A stretch of DNA of 64,000 nt from NCBI RefSeq assembly GCF_001425865.1, contig NZ_LMDS01000005.1, forward strand, positions 1,160,435-1,224,434, in the 5' to 3' direction. Source of the DNA: Rhizobacter sp. Root404 (GTDB taxonomy: Bacteria; Pseudomonadota; Gammaproteobacteria; Burkholderiales; Burkholderiaceae_C). Position numbers and translations under genes: made by a program. The stretch's first letter is position 1; each line of letters starts with the position of its first letter. Of this stretch, positions 44,009 to 52,776 are shown piece by piece. Under the pieces are notes generated by a model that saw only the letters and a list, made by a program, of their open reading frames with translations, did no database searches and was not told the origin of the DNA.

Positions 44009-44034
44009 TGCTGAATCTCCGCAGAAATTCAGCA
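44009..44034. promoter_or_regulatory. third copy of the palindromic operator
   Basis: TGCTGAAT and ATTCAGCA arms, same 26-base length as the 11195 and 39875 sites. It lies 18 bases beyond the stop of the DUF932 gene and faces no obvious gene start. Either a short or unannotated transcript starts here, or the site has a structural role or is left over from a rearrangement. Confidence 0.65.
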
Positions 44035-44052
44035 CCTCCATCGTTGAAAACG

Positions 44053-44913
44053 TCAGGCAGAACGAATCTTGCGCATCTCCTCGGCCAGCACCCACAGCGC
44101 GCGATTCAGGTTCACGCTGCGGTCGATGCTGCCCACCGTTCGCGTCTGCATCCGGCGGCCCTGCACACTGCGTCCCCGCTGCCCGCCCTGAATGGCGTTC
44201 TCCTGGACCCGCTGGAATGTGGTCCACAGGCTGTGACCGAGGTCCTCCGGGCGGCGCGCCTCGATCAGTTGCTCGGCGGTGATCGGCGCGGGCGGTTGTC
44301 CCTCGGTGCGCTCGCCATAGCGCAGCGCCAGTGCCGCGGTCGCGAAGGCGCGCTGCTCGTCGACCTTCAAGGTCAGCGCCTTCATGCCGTCCGTCGAAGC
44401 ATCGACCGCCTCGAAGTCGTCCAGCACGCGGAACGCGCCTTCGATCACGTCATCCTGAATGTTGCCCTTGTGCGGGATGCGGATGTCGTTCGACACGGTG
44501 CCGACCACCAACCCGTTGCAGCAGACGAAGCGGAACACGCCCGCGAGCATCTGGTACGAACTCGCCCCGTCGTGGCTGTTGATCAGGATGATCTCGTTCG
44601 CTTCCGGCCGGGCCTTGACGTGCCCCGCGTGCCGCATGCGGATCATGTGCTTCGTGAACTCGGATTTGCCTTCGATCCTGCTCTTGCTCTGCGCGACCAT
44701 GAAGGGCTCGAACCCCTCCTTGCGGAGGCCGCGCAGCACCTCGATGGTCGGGATGTACGTGTAGCGCTCGGAACGGCTCGCGTGCTTGCCCTCCGCGAAG
44801 ATCGACGGCGCGGCCTGCCGCATCTGGTCTTCCGCGAGGGGCTGCTCGCTGCGGATCACGTGGGTGTTGCGCGCAAAGCGCGTCGCGAGACTCGGGCTGG
44901 TGCTTGAAAACAT
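44053..44913 (-). CDS. DUF932 (phage/plasmid-like) protein
   Basis: 286 residues from ATG 44913, behind AAGGAG. DUF932 core: RYTYIPTIEVLRGLRKEGFE, HMIRMRH, NEIILINSHDGASSYQMLAG, GVFRFVCCNGLVVG. These proteins are common on plasmids and phages; function unknown. Next to ssb on the same strand, in a maintenance cluster. The two cysteines of FVCCNGL are family-conserved. Confidence 0.85.
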   Translation of the reverse strand: MFSSTSPSLATRFARNTHVIRSEQPLAEDQMRQAAPSIFAEGKHASRSERYTYIPTIEVLRGLRKEGFEPFMVAQSKSRIEGKSEFTKHMIRMRHAGHVKARPEANEIILINSHDGASSYQMLAGVFRFVCCNGLVVGTVSNDIRIPHKGNIQDDVIEGAFRVLDDFEAVDASTDGMKALTLKVDEQRAFATAALALRYGERTEGQPPAPITAEQLIEARRPEDLGHSLWTTFQRVQENAIQGGQRGRSVQGRRMQTRTVGSIDRSVNLNRALWVLAEEMRKIRSA

Positions 44914-44977
44914 GTTGACTCCTTGTCGATGAGGAAAGACGGCGGGCCGGCGCATACGCGCCCTGCCCGCTCGCAGA

Positions 44978-45445
44978 TCAGTTCGCCGCAGCGGCGCCGC
45001 GACCCTGAGCACCGGAACGGCCTGCGCGCCCACGCGGCTTCGCCGTCGTGCGCTTCGCGGTCGTGTCGTCGGGCGCCTCGTCCTGCCGCTCGCGACGCGC
45101 GTCGGAATCGGCCTTGCTGTCGAGGTAGTCGAGCTCCTCGCAGGTGAACTGAAACCCGTAGACGGTGCTGCCGTCCTTGTCATAGTTGTTGTTCCGCAGG
45201 CGCCCGACCACGTTGACACGCGAACCCTTGCCGAGGTACTCGGCGGCGTTCTCGGCCTGCTTGCCCCACAGCGTCCACTGGATCGCGGTCGCTTCCTCGG
45301 CCCGGTCGTCACCCGACCCGCGCCGTGTGTTGCTGATGATGGTCACGGTGCCCTTGGCGACCTCGCCATCGCGACCTTTGACGAACTCGACCTTGACGGC
45401 CGAAGCCAGGCGCGCGTTGCGCTGTTCCACTCGTACGAATGCCAT
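44978..45445 (-). CDS. single-stranded DNA-binding-like protein
   Basis: 155 residues. OB-fold-like N-terminal 110 residues (VTIISNTRRGSG, IQWTLWGKQAENAAEYLGKG, RVNVVGRLRNNNYDKDG, YGFQFTCEELDYLDSK), then a disordered Arg/Ala/Gly tail. The acidic C-terminal tip of typical SSB is missing. Plasmid-type SSBs protect the transferred single strand in the recipient. Same strand as DUF932, 64 bases upstream of it. Confidence 0.82.
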   Translation of the reverse strand: MAFVRVEQRNARLASAVKVEFVKGRDGEVAKGTVTIISNTRRGSGDDRAEEATAIQWTLWGKQAENAAEYLGKGSRVNVVGRLRNNNYDKDGSTVYGFQFTCEELDYLDSKADSDARRERQDEAPDDTTAKRTTAKPRGRAGRSGAQGRGAAAAN

Positions 45446-46071
45446 GATGAATCTCCAGTCAGAACGATCAGCCGGAACCCGTCTTGAGTCCCTTCAAACT
45501 GATCCTTCTGCTCGGACTTCCTCGCACCCGCCCACGGGCGGGCGGGGGGTGGGCATGGCCTCTTCCCTCACGGGAAGAGGTGGGAGATGGGTGGGGTTGC
45601 GTTTGGGTACCAGCAGCCGAAGCGATGAGCCAGTTTCCGGCCCACCGCTGTTTTAGATCCCCCCACAAGTCCCCCTCATTGAAGACGGGGGCGCAGCTGG
45701 GGGGAGCGCGGTGGGTTGTACTGGCGATCAAGGCTGCAAAGAGTGGAAAGAGGGCCCGCAGCACAGGCGAACGATGTGACAGGTCTCCTGGCGCAGCGGA
45801 TGCGCGGAGGAGCCCGCCCCGTCCCTGAGAGTCGGCGGCTCCGCGGCACGCGTGACACCAAGTGAGCCGAAGGCGAAGCGACTGGCGCGTGGGCCGAGCC
45901 GGCTCGATCACTTGCGGCCGGGGCCGTCACGGCACGCAGCGCTTTCGCCCTTCGAGATTCGAGATTCGAGATTCGCGTCAGGGATGGCCGCCCGCAGGGG
46001 TGCGACGTCGGACTTCGACGGCGGCTCGACGCGCAGCGCAACAGCCCGGCTCGGCGCATCCGGGCGAAGCC
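45446..46071. repeat. intergenic region with strong hairpins
   Basis: 626 bases without a gene. A perfect hairpin with arms CCTCTTCCC and GGGAAGAGG lies at 45559-45580. A second nested structure, arms CCCCCC and GGGGGG, spans 45659-45715. A tandem TTCGAGA repeat (three copies, 45951-45971) lies further right. The ssb promoter is presumably within the first 100 bases. Open frames here are GC artefacts. Confidence 0.5.
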
Positions 46072-46515
46072 CTACAACGTGAGTTTCGAATGCTTGATCG
46101 CGCGGTAGTAGCTCAACGAGTTGGCGGCCTGGCGCTCAGGCCTCGTGCACCACAGGATCAGCGCAAGCAACGCCACCTGGATCGGCAACCGAAGCCACAG
46201 TGCCCACAACGGGATCGCCGCAAACAGGTCCGGCCTTTGCAGCATGTAGACGTGGCACGGCGTGACGGCGACCGTCAGCAGGAACAGCCCGATGCCTGCC
46301 GCGCGTCGCGTCGGCCGCCACAGGAGCCCCACCGGGCCGAGCAACTCGAACACGCCGCTGACCAGCACGGCAGCGCGCGGCCACGGAATGTAGGGCGGCA
46401 CGATCCGCATCTCGGTCTCGGTCGCCACGAAGTGGGCGATGCCGCCGACGAAGAACCACAGGAAGACGACGATCAGACCGGCCAGCTTCCCGCGCGACAT
46501 CGACACACTCGCCAT
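46072..46515 (-). CDS. DoxX-family membrane protein
   Basis: 147 residues with four membrane helices (about 12-30, 45-65, 72-92 and 103-122). Motifs WFFVGGIAHFVATE, PPYIPWPRAAVLVSGVFELLG and PVGLLWRPTRRAAGIGL are typical of the DoxX/DoxD-like small membrane proteins. Function unknown; some act in thiol or oxidative stress. It follows yjbQ by three bases on the same strand. Confidence 0.85.
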   Translation of the reverse strand: MASVSMSRGKLAGLIVVFLWFFVGGIAHFVATETEMRIVPPYIPWPRAAVLVSGVFELLGPVGLLWRPTRRAAGIGLFLLTVAVTPCHVYMLQRPDLFAAIPLWALWLRLPIQVALLALILWCTRPERQAANSLSYYRAIKHSKLTL

Positions 46516-46518
46516 CCC

Positions 46519-46941
46519 TCACTCTCCCAACAGATGCAGCACGATTTCGCGCCGATGCGGCCGCGTGCGGTGCTCCCAGAGATAGATTCCCTGCCACGTC
46601 CCGAGCGCCAGGCGCCCATCGGACAGAGGCACCGACAACTGCACCGCCGTCAGCGCCGCACGCACGTGGGCCGGCATGTCGTCGGCACCCTCGTCGTGAT
46701 GCCGGAACAACGGATCGCCATCGGGCACGAGCCGCGCGAAGAAGCGGTCGAGGTCGCCCCGCACGTCCGGGTCGGCGTTCTCCTGGATCAGCAGGCTGGC
46801 GGAAGTGTGCCGAACGAACACGGTCAGCAGGCCGGCCGCGAGGCCCGACTCGTCGACCCATTCCGTGACCGGACGCGTGACCTCGAGCAGCCCGCGTCCG
46901 CGGGTCTCGAAGGTCATCGACGTGGTGAACTGGCGCAGCAT
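46519..46941 (-). CDS. yjbQ: YjbQ (UPF0047) family protein
   Basis: 140 residues from ATG 46941; the longer open frame upstream runs into parB and is not coding. YjbQ motifs: GLLTVFVRHTSASLLIQENAD, DDMPAHVRAALT, LALGTWQGIYLWEHR. The family shows weak thiamine-phosphate-synthase activity and its true role is unsettled. It shares an operon with DoxX. Both look like chromosomal-type genes carried as cargo between ssb and parB. Confidence 0.9.
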   Translation of the reverse strand: MLRQFTTSMTFETRGRGLLEVTRPVTEWVDESGLAAGLLTVFVRHTSASLLIQENADPDVRGDLDRFFARLVPDGDPLFRHHDEGADDMPAHVRAALTAVQLSVPLSDGRLALGTWQGIYLWEHRTRPHRREIVLHLLGE

Positions 46942-47029
46942 CGGAGCAGCATAAGGCACGGCGGATGCCGACCCGAGCCGGGCATCCGCCGTGATGGGCG
47001 GCCCCGGCATCAAGGCCGGGGCCGCTGCT

Positions 47030-49036
47030 TCACTCCTGACCCGCTTCGCCGTCCTCGTCAGCGCTCGACGCGTTGGCGGACGACGCAGCGTCGGAACGCT
47101 CCGACGCCGATGGCGCACAGAGCATCGCCGGCAACCAGCCACTCCCCGCCGCGAGCCGCTCGGCCTCGCTCGCGAGGTCGCCCTTCTTCAACTTCGACAG
47201 ACGTGTGACCTGATCCGGTGCGAACACCGCCACCGCTTCCAAGGCCTTGGCTTTCGAGACATGCTCGAAGTAGCCTGCGGCCGTCGGCGTCCACCACACG
47301 TGCATGTCGAGGTCGAGTGCACGCGCCAGCAGGCTCGCGGGCGCCTCGGTTTCGCGGGACTGGATCGCACCGACGGTCGAGGCGACGCAGACCGCGAGCA
47401 ACGCGATGAGATCGGTCTGCGGCATCGCGAGCAGCACTTCGAACATCGCGGCCGAATCGTCCGGCAGGCGCCCGGCCCACGCCTCGCAAACTGCGCGCAG
47501 GCCCAACGCGGCTGGCGCCTCGACGATGTCCGGTGCGTGGGTCACCAACCCATCCACATGGGACGTGGCGCTGATGTTGATCGGCGATCCCTCGTAGCCG
47601 TTGCAGATCACGCGCCGAGCCAGGTGGTGCACCAGCAGCACCAAGGCGATCTGCGGATGACGAGCCACCTCGGCCTGCAACGCAGCCGTGCGATGCGCAC
47701 TCAGCCGGCGCACCAGCTTTTCCGACAGGCTCGCCTTCGGCGGCTCCGCAGCGCCGACCTCGGCATCGCCGCCCGTCGCGCCACCCTCACCTTTCACGCG
47801 CTCGCGCAGCTTCTGGGCTTGCTCACCGCGCAGCAAGCCCCGATGCACGACGACGGCACCGGCATGGTCGACAGCCACCACTGCACCGGCCTGTGCGAGC
47901 ACCTCCGGCGCGTAGGTCGTCAGCGACTGATTGATCGCATCGATCTGGTCGCCCAACGCATCGAGCTGGTCCTGCAAGCCCTGCGCATCCTCGTCCGACA
48001 CGTCGGCCTCCTCGTCGTCCAGACGATCCTGCAGGGCCTGCTGCTCGGCTTCGAGCTTGGCGATCCGCTTCGCCTCGGCCTTGGTCGGCTGGCGGCGCTC
48101 GCGTCGCGCCCGCTGGAACACATGCAATTCGGCATAGGTTGCACGCGGCACCACGTCGATCCACGCCCAGCCTTCCCCGCGCACCTGTTCCGCCGTATCG
48201 GCCAGCTTGTCGCGCGCCAGTCGATCCAGCAATGCCGGGTCGGTCAGGTAAGCGCCCTGTTGCTCGTCCGAGAACAGGTCGCGCCGCAGCGCACCGCCTG
48301 CCGCCTCATAGGCATCGAGCCCGACGAAGCGCGCCAGCGCATCGCCAGCCGCCGACAGCTCGTCCTGCGTCAGGTGCTCGCGCAACGCATCGGGACTGCG
48401 CTGCCAATCGGGCGAGTCGTAGAACGCGGCCTCCTGCGCCGCAGGATCGTCGGTGATCGCCAGCGCCATCAACTGGTCGAGGGTCACCGCATCGACCCGG
48501 TAGTCCGCGAGCAGTCGCGGCGACACGTTCGCCAACTTGAGGCGACGCTGCACCACCAACGGTGAGACGCCGAAGTCGGCCGCGATGTCCTCGACCGGGT
48601 GACCTTCGGCGACCAACGCGGCGAAGGCCTCGAACTGATCCGCCGGGTGCATCGACTCGCGCTGCACGTTCTCGGTCAGGCTCACCGTGCGCGCCGCGCC
48701 GTCCGGCACGAGCAGACACGGCACCTCGAAGTCTTTCGCGAGCTTGCGCCGCTTCACCAGCAGCTTGAGGGCGGCGAGGCGACGACGACCCGCGACCACG
48801 TCGAAGCGCTCGCCATCGACGTTCTGCACGACCGCGAGGTTGTGAAGCAAGCCGACGCGCGCGATGCTCGCGGCGAGTTCCGGGATCGAGGTGCCGCCAC
48901 TGCGGCGCACGTTCCGACTCGACGGTCGCAGCAACGACAGCGCCACGAGCCGCCGCTCCTGGCCTGCGGCACATGTAGATGAGGATGCCGCCGCCGTAGC
49001 GATGGCGGTGGTTTCGGAAAGGGTCATCGTGTTCAT
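47030..49036 (-). CDS. large ParB-family protein
   Basis: 668 residues. ParB/Spo0J N-domain: RRLVALSLLRPSSRNVRR, GERFDVVAGRRRLAALKLL, TENVQRESMHPADQFEAF, then an HTH with VEDIAADFGVSPLVVQRRLKLAN. The rest is a long C-terminal extension with coiled coil (AKRIAKLEAEQQALQDRLDD). This size is typical of plasmid/element ParB-like proteins, not partition ParB alone. A cytoplasmic DNA-binding role in maintenance or regulation is probable. No parA lies beside it; stbB is 6 kb away. Confidence 0.85.
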   Translation of the reverse strand: MNTMTLSETTAIATAAASSSTCAAGQERRLVALSLLRPSSRNVRRSGGTSIPELAASIARVGLLHNLAVVQNVDGERFDVVAGRRRLAALKLLVKRRKLAKDFEVPCLLVPDGAARTVSLTENVQRESMHPADQFEAFAALVAEGHPVEDIAADFGVSPLVVQRRLKLANVSPRLLADYRVDAVTLDQLMALAITDDPAAQEAAFYDSPDWQRSPDALREHLTQDELSAAGDALARFVGLDAYEAAGGALRRDLFSDEQQGAYLTDPALLDRLARDKLADTAEQVRGEGWAWIDVVPRATYAELHVFQRARRERRQPTKAEAKRIAKLEAEQQALQDRLDDEEADVSDEDAQGLQDQLDALGDQIDAINQSLTTYAPEVLAQAGAVVAVDHAGAVVVHRGLLRGEQAQKLRERVKGEGGATGGDAEVGAAEPPKASLSEKLVRRLSAHRTAALQAEVARHPQIALVLLVHHLARRVICNGYEGSPINISATSHVDGLVTHAPDIVEAPAALGLRAVCEAWAGRLPDDSAAMFEVLLAMPQTDLIALLAVCVASTVGAIQSRETEAPASLLARALDLDMHVWWTPTAAGYFEHVSKAKALEAVAVFAPDQVTRLSKLKKGDLASEAERLAAGSGWLPAMLCAPSASERSDAASSANASSADEDGEAGQE

Positions 49037-49450
49037 GGATTTGCTCCTGCCCCCTCGGTCGCATTCAGCGACACCGGGGACCGTTGATGGAAGATTTCGA
49101 CAGACGGTTCGGGCTAGTGGTGCTGCTGCATCGGCGCTCTCCTTGGCTGTTGGTCGGATGTGGGCTCCGCAGGGCCGCGAAGCCCCTTCGCGGCCATAGA
49201 GGCCGATCCGGCCGGCGCGGGTGCGCCGTCAAGGGAGGAAGCGCAGCCGCTGGCGCGGCCCGCAGGCGAAGCCGAGGACTCGGGCGGCTGCGCGGCCCTT
49301 GACGGGAGGAGCGACCGCAGAGGCCACGCAAGCCGGCCACGGCCGGCGCGCAGGCGGCACGCAGCGAAGCACAGAGCCGCCGAAGGCGGAGCCGTTGGCA
49401 CGACATGGCTCATTGAGAAGCGCAGCAAAAAGGGGGCGATGCCCCCTGCG
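49037..49450. repeat. GC-rich hairpin array upstream of parB-like gene
   Basis: About 410 bases with no gene but marked secondary structure: arms GGCCGCGAA/TTCGCGGCC at 49173-49195 (loop GCCCC); a composite long hairpin at 49226-49305 with CCGTCAAGGG/CCCTTGACGG outside and GCGCAGCCGC/GCGGCTGCGC inside; and GCCGGCCACGGCCGGC near 49332. These lie upstream of the ParB-like start and downstream of radC. They may be binding sites, an origin-like region, or structured RNA. Confidence 0.45.
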
Positions 49451-49963
49451 CTACATCAGGCCACGTTCGGCCATCGACAGAACATCCGGCCCTGCAACGA
49501 TCAGGTGATCGAGCACCCGAACGTCGACCAGGCTCAGCGCGCTCTTGAGCGTCTGCGTCAGGAACTCGTCCGCCCGCGACGGCTCCGCGACGCCCGACGG
49601 ATGGTTGTGCACCAGGATCACGGCCGCCGCATTGCGCGCCAGCGATTCCTTCACGACCTCCCGCGGATACACCGCCGTCTGGCTCACCGTGCCGCGGAAA
49701 AGCTCCACGAGATCGATCAGTGCATGCTGCGCATCGAGCATCAGCACCGCGAAGACCTCGTGCTCCAGGCCACCCAGCCGAACCCGCAGAAAGTCTCGCA
49801 CCGCCTGCGGAGAGCCCAACACCTCACGGCCTCGCAAGTGATGCCACAACAGTTGCTGCGCTGCTCCCAGCACCTCGTCGTCTTGAGCAGGTCGATAGCT
49901 GCCCGTGACATCGCGAACGAGGAGAACAGAAGACTCGATGGAAGAGTTGAGATCGTGTGCCAT
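49451..49963 (-). CDS. radC: RadC-like JAB-domain protein (short form)
   Basis: 170 residues from ATG 49963; the longer frame upstream has no ribosome site. JAB/MPN metal motif: AVILVHNHPSGVAEPS with S and D of RADEFLTQTLK. The N-terminal helix-hairpin-helix of full-length RadC is missing, as in plasmid-type copies. The role is not known despite the radC name; such genes track mobile elements. Confidence 0.88.
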   Translation of the reverse strand: MAHDLNSSIESSVLLVRDVTGSYRPAQDDEVLGAAQQLLWHHLRGREVLGSPQAVRDFLRVRLGGLEHEVFAVLMLDAQHALIDLVELFRGTVSQTAVYPREVVKESLARNAAAVILVHNHPSGVAEPSRADEFLTQTLKSALSLVDVRVLDHLIVAGPDVLSMAERGLM

Positions 49964-50321
49964 GGTCGGCTCCGTGCATCGGGCGGGATTGCCCGAGACG
50001 TGTCCAGCACGGCGCAGCACAGCCGTCAGGGTTCGCAGACGGACGCAGGCCGCGAGCACGATGCGAAGCAGCGCGCGCAGACCTTGACGGCGAGAACGCC
50101 GTGGTACGTTGAAGGAGCAGCAAGCCGCCCCGCTCCACCCTTCGAAGGCATCGGCAAGCGCAGCGTGCAGGCGTGAGGGATCAATGCCGCATGGCCGCAA
50201 CTCGACGCGAGGTGCGGGGCAACGCCCGAGAGCCCGACGGCAGCCCGTGCCGGCACGTATCTTCATCGCCACTCAGCACAACCAAGAAGGCAGCGAATGC
50301 GTCAAAGCCGAGGAGTAATCC
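49964..50321. other. intergenic region, no gene supported
   Basis: About 360 bases between radC and the DUF1810 gene, both on the minus strand. Plus-strand frames exist at 50109-50382, but have no similarity, no ribosome site and arginine/serine-rich products typical of GC-rich DNA. The radC leader (GGAGCC before its start) is the only clear signal. Confidence 0.4.
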
Positions 50322-50747
50322 TCAGCGAGTCGGACGATCTTCCGACAGCGCCATCGTCTTCTCGTCGCGTCTTCCGCCATAGAAGCGCTCGAGCGCGACA
50401 CCAAAGCATTCGTCCGGCGAGACCTGCTCGAACAACGTCAGGCAGCTGCAGAACTTCAAATCGTCCGGCGACCCGAAGATCTCGTGAGCCGTCTTCGACG
50501 GCACTTCGAGTACCGCCAGTACGCACTCTTTCAACCTCGGACCCAGGACGGGGTGCGACCAGTACGAGTGCGCTTCAATCAGGTCGTGCAGCCCGTAGAA
50601 CTGCGCCATCGAGCTGCGACCCAGCGCCTTCAACTGAGGGAACACGAACCACATCCAGTGCGACTGCTTGTGCCCTGCCTTCAGCTCCGCCAGAGCGGTC
50701 GCGTAGACCGGTGCCTGCGCTTCCACGAACCGCCTCAGATCGCCCAT
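50322..50747 (-). CDS. DUF1810 family protein
   Basis: 141 residues from ATG 50747. Family signature: LRRFVEAQAPVYATALAELK, HWMWFVFPQLKALGRS, FYGLHDLIEAHSYWSHPVLG, and DDLKFCSCLTLFEQ. Function unknown. The start lies four bases after the stop of the SRAP gene, so the two form an operon divergent from imuA and may be SOS-controlled. Confidence 0.87.
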   Translation of the reverse strand: MGDLRRFVEAQAPVYATALAELKAGHKQSHWMWFVFPQLKALGRSSMAQFYGLHDLIEAHSYWSHPVLGPRLKECVLAVLEVPSKTAHEIFGSPDDLKFCSCLTLFEQVSPDECFGVALERFYGGRRDEKTMALSEDRPTR

Positions 50748-50751
50748 TGCG

Positions 50752-51711
50752 TCATGCCGCCAGGCGGTGCTCGTAGTACGGCCGCGCCCGATCATCCAGG
50801 ATCGCGTACTGCGCCGAGAGGTTCTTCGGATCGGGACTGAGCCAAGCATCGATGTTCTCGGGCCTGATCGGAATGATGCAGCGGTCGTGACCGGCAGCGG
50901 ACACCTCCGCCGGCGGTTCGTCCGTGATCGCCGCGAACGACAGCAGGTCGGGCTCCCCCGGAGCCGACCATCGCGACCACAGGCACGCCACCAGCATGTC
51001 CTGCGTCGGCCGGGGCCGAAACTCCAGGATCAGGTTCTTCACGTCCTCGCCGTCTCCGAGTGCCCGTCCCTCGGCACGATGCTGATTGACGTTCTCGAAG
51101 AACGCGTTGACCACCATCAGGCCGTGCGAGTAGCCGAACAGGCCCTTCCAGAATCCTTCCAGGTTCTCCCGCCGCGCGTTGTAGGTCCCCGGGTACTTCG
51201 TGTCGTAGAACGCCGGCTTGCCGGCCGGCCGGCATTGATAGCGCATCGGCTTGATCACGCGCCGGCCGTTCTCCATCACCATCACCGGCGCGTAGTGCCC
51301 CGGAAAGATGCGCGAGTCGCTCTCCTTCAATTCCAAACGCTTGAGGTCCGAGAGCTTGCTGATCGCCCACTCGATCTTGTCGGTCGCGATGCGCCGGCTG
51401 TTTGCCGCTGCCTTCGTGGTCTTCGTCTGGAGGGTTCTCTCGGCATCTGCGAGGCGCTTGCGCTGCTCGAACAGGCCCTGTTCGAGCCGGACCGTCTCCG
51501 CGGCCGCGAAGCTATCGATCGCAGCCTTGATCCGACGCTGGGCGTCGGTCTCGGGCTGCGCGAACGCTGCCTCCACCGCCTTCGGGATCTTGATCTTGGC
51601 GTCGTCGATGTGGCGCCAGAACAATTCGTAGAACTCCTTGATATCGAGTTCCGCATTGAAGTCCCGGATGTAGCGACGATAGTCCGCCCAGACGAGAGCC
51701 GAGTAGCACAT
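50752..51711 (-). CDS. SRAP-family protein (YedK/HMCES-like)
   Basis: 319 residues from ATG 51711, so that the catalytic cysteine is residue 2 (MCYSALVWADYRR). An insert of about 100 mainly helical residues follows (about 25-125), then the SRAP core: FPGHYAPVMV, NARRENLEGF, and AGHDRCIIPIRPENIDAWL near the end. SRAP proteins crosslink to abasic sites in single-stranded DNA. It diverges from imuA across a LexA box. The insert is longer than in E. coli YedK but is known in proteobacterial variants. Confidence 0.83.
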   Translation of the reverse strand: MCYSALVWADYRRYIRDFNAELDIKEFYELFWRHIDDAKIKIPKAVEAAFAQPETDAQRRIKAAIDSFAAAETVRLEQGLFEQRKRLADAERTLQTKTTKAAANSRRIATDKIEWAISKLSDLKRLELKESDSRIFPGHYAPVMVMENGRRVIKPMRYQCRPAGKPAFYDTKYPGTYNARRENLEGFWKGLFGYSHGLMVVNAFFENVNQHRAEGRALGDGEDVKNLILEFRPRPTQDMLVACLWSRWSAPGEPDLLSFAAITDEPPAEVSAAGHDRCIIPIRPENIDAWLSPDPKNLSAQYAILDDRARPYYEHRLAA

Positions 51712-51881
51712 GAACATCCTTGCAGCGAGATGGTGGGTACGCAGCGGCAGTTTACGGAACCTTCACGATGACTCTTCTCGACGCCAAAAGCCAAGGCGCC
51801 AACGCCTTCGCAAGGTCATCACCGCGCCGGAATTCACGACCAGATCGCCGACGATTTGCAGGTCACCGGACTTTGGTGCAA

Positions 51882-51901
51882 TACTGGATGCCCATACAGT
51901 A
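51882..51901. promoter_or_regulatory. LexA box (SOS operator)
   Basis: TACTGGATGCCCATACAGTA fits CTG-N10-CAG with the flanking ATACTG/CAGTAT palindrome. It lies 14 bases before the imuA ATG and about 170 bases from the divergent SRAP start. It indicates SOS induction of imuA-imuB-dnaE2 and perhaps of the SRAP-DUF1810 pair. Confidence 0.85.
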
Positions 51902-51915
51902 TTCAGGAGCCCCCC

Positions 51916-52776
51916 ATGGCCGCCGTCCTGGAGTGGGCCGGCGACGACGAGGAGCCGGTCCCGGCATCCTTTCCGTCGTCGCAGCACCGCACCCGAGGCC
52001 GACGGACACCTGTGCGCCCGGGCGAATTGCCGCCCGACATCGAAGCGGCAATCTGGCGCGGCGACCAGCTCGGCTCGCCGGTCACGTCCGTCATCTCGAG
52101 CGGCTTCAAAGCCCTGGACGCCGAACTTCCCGGTGCGGGCTGGCCCTGCCATTCCCTCACCGAAATCCTGCAGCCCCAACCCACGGTCGCCGAGTGGCGC
52201 CTGCTTGCACCAGCGATGCGCCAGGTCGTGGCCAACGGCGGCAACGTGGTCGTCGTCGGCCCACCGAAGATTCCGCACCTGCCTGGTCTGAAGTACGCCG
52301 GACTCGACGAACGGCACCTGGTCTGGATTCAGGCCGACACCCCGGCCGAACGACTGTGGGTGACGGAACAGCTGATCAAGACGAACGCGGCGGGGTTGCT
52401 CGTCTCGTGGCTGCCTCAGGCACGCCAGGAGCAGATCCGACGCCTGCAGGTCTGCGCACAGGCCTGCGATGGACCGGCCTTCCTGTGCAGACCAGCAGCC
52501 GCAGAGCACGAGCCCTCCGCGGCGCCGCTGCGCATCCAGCTCACGTTCGGCGTGGACTGGGAAGTGCACGTGCATCTTCTCAAACGCAAGGGGCCGACCC
52601 ACGAAGGCCACATCGCCCTGCGCTCGGTGCCGGGCGGTCTCGAATCCATCATCACGCCCCGGCTCAGAACGCCGAGCGCTCTCATCGCCGCGCGCAAGTC
52701 GCGCGACGATCAACCCCATGTTGTGGGCAGCCCTGCTCCCCGACAAGCTTCCATCCGACGAGTCACGGCGCACTGA
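51916..52776 (+). CDS. imuA: ImuA, translesion mutasome accessory protein
   Basis: 286 residues from ATG 51916, behind AGGAG. RecA/SulA-like fold: ISSGFKALDAELPGAGWPCHS, LTEILQPQPTVAEWRLLAPA, ERLWVTEQLIKTNAAGLLVSW. ImuA works with ImuB and DnaE2 to copy past DNA damage. Immediately downstream of the LexA box and overlapping imuB by 59 bases. Confidence 0.88.
   Translation: MAAVLEWAGDDEEPVPASFPSSQHRTRGRRTPVRPGELPPDIEAAIWRGDQLGSPVTSVISSGFKALDAELPGAGWPCHSLTEILQPQPTVAEWRLLAPAMRQVVANGGNVVVVGPPKIPHLPGLKYAGLDERHLVWIQADTPAERLWVTEQLIKTNAAGLLVSWLPQARQEQIRRLQVCAQACDGPAFLCRPAAAEHEPSAAPLRIQLTFGVDWEVHVHLLKRKGPTHEGHIALRSVPGGLESIITPRLRTPSALIAARKSRDDQPHVVGSPAPRQASIRRVTAH

Noticed and set aside
43817..44227. 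Minus-strand frame of 136 codons
   Set aside because: It covers the operator and the end of DUF932 in another frame, and its product is Arg/Gly-rich without similarity.
45951..45971. Tandem TTCGAGA repeats as a CRISPR-like array
   Set aside because: Three seven-base units without spacers; no cas genes in the window.
50109..50382. Plus-strand small frames between radC and DUF1810
   Set aside because: No ribosome sites or similarity, and they overlap the 3' end of DUF1810 on the opposite strand.
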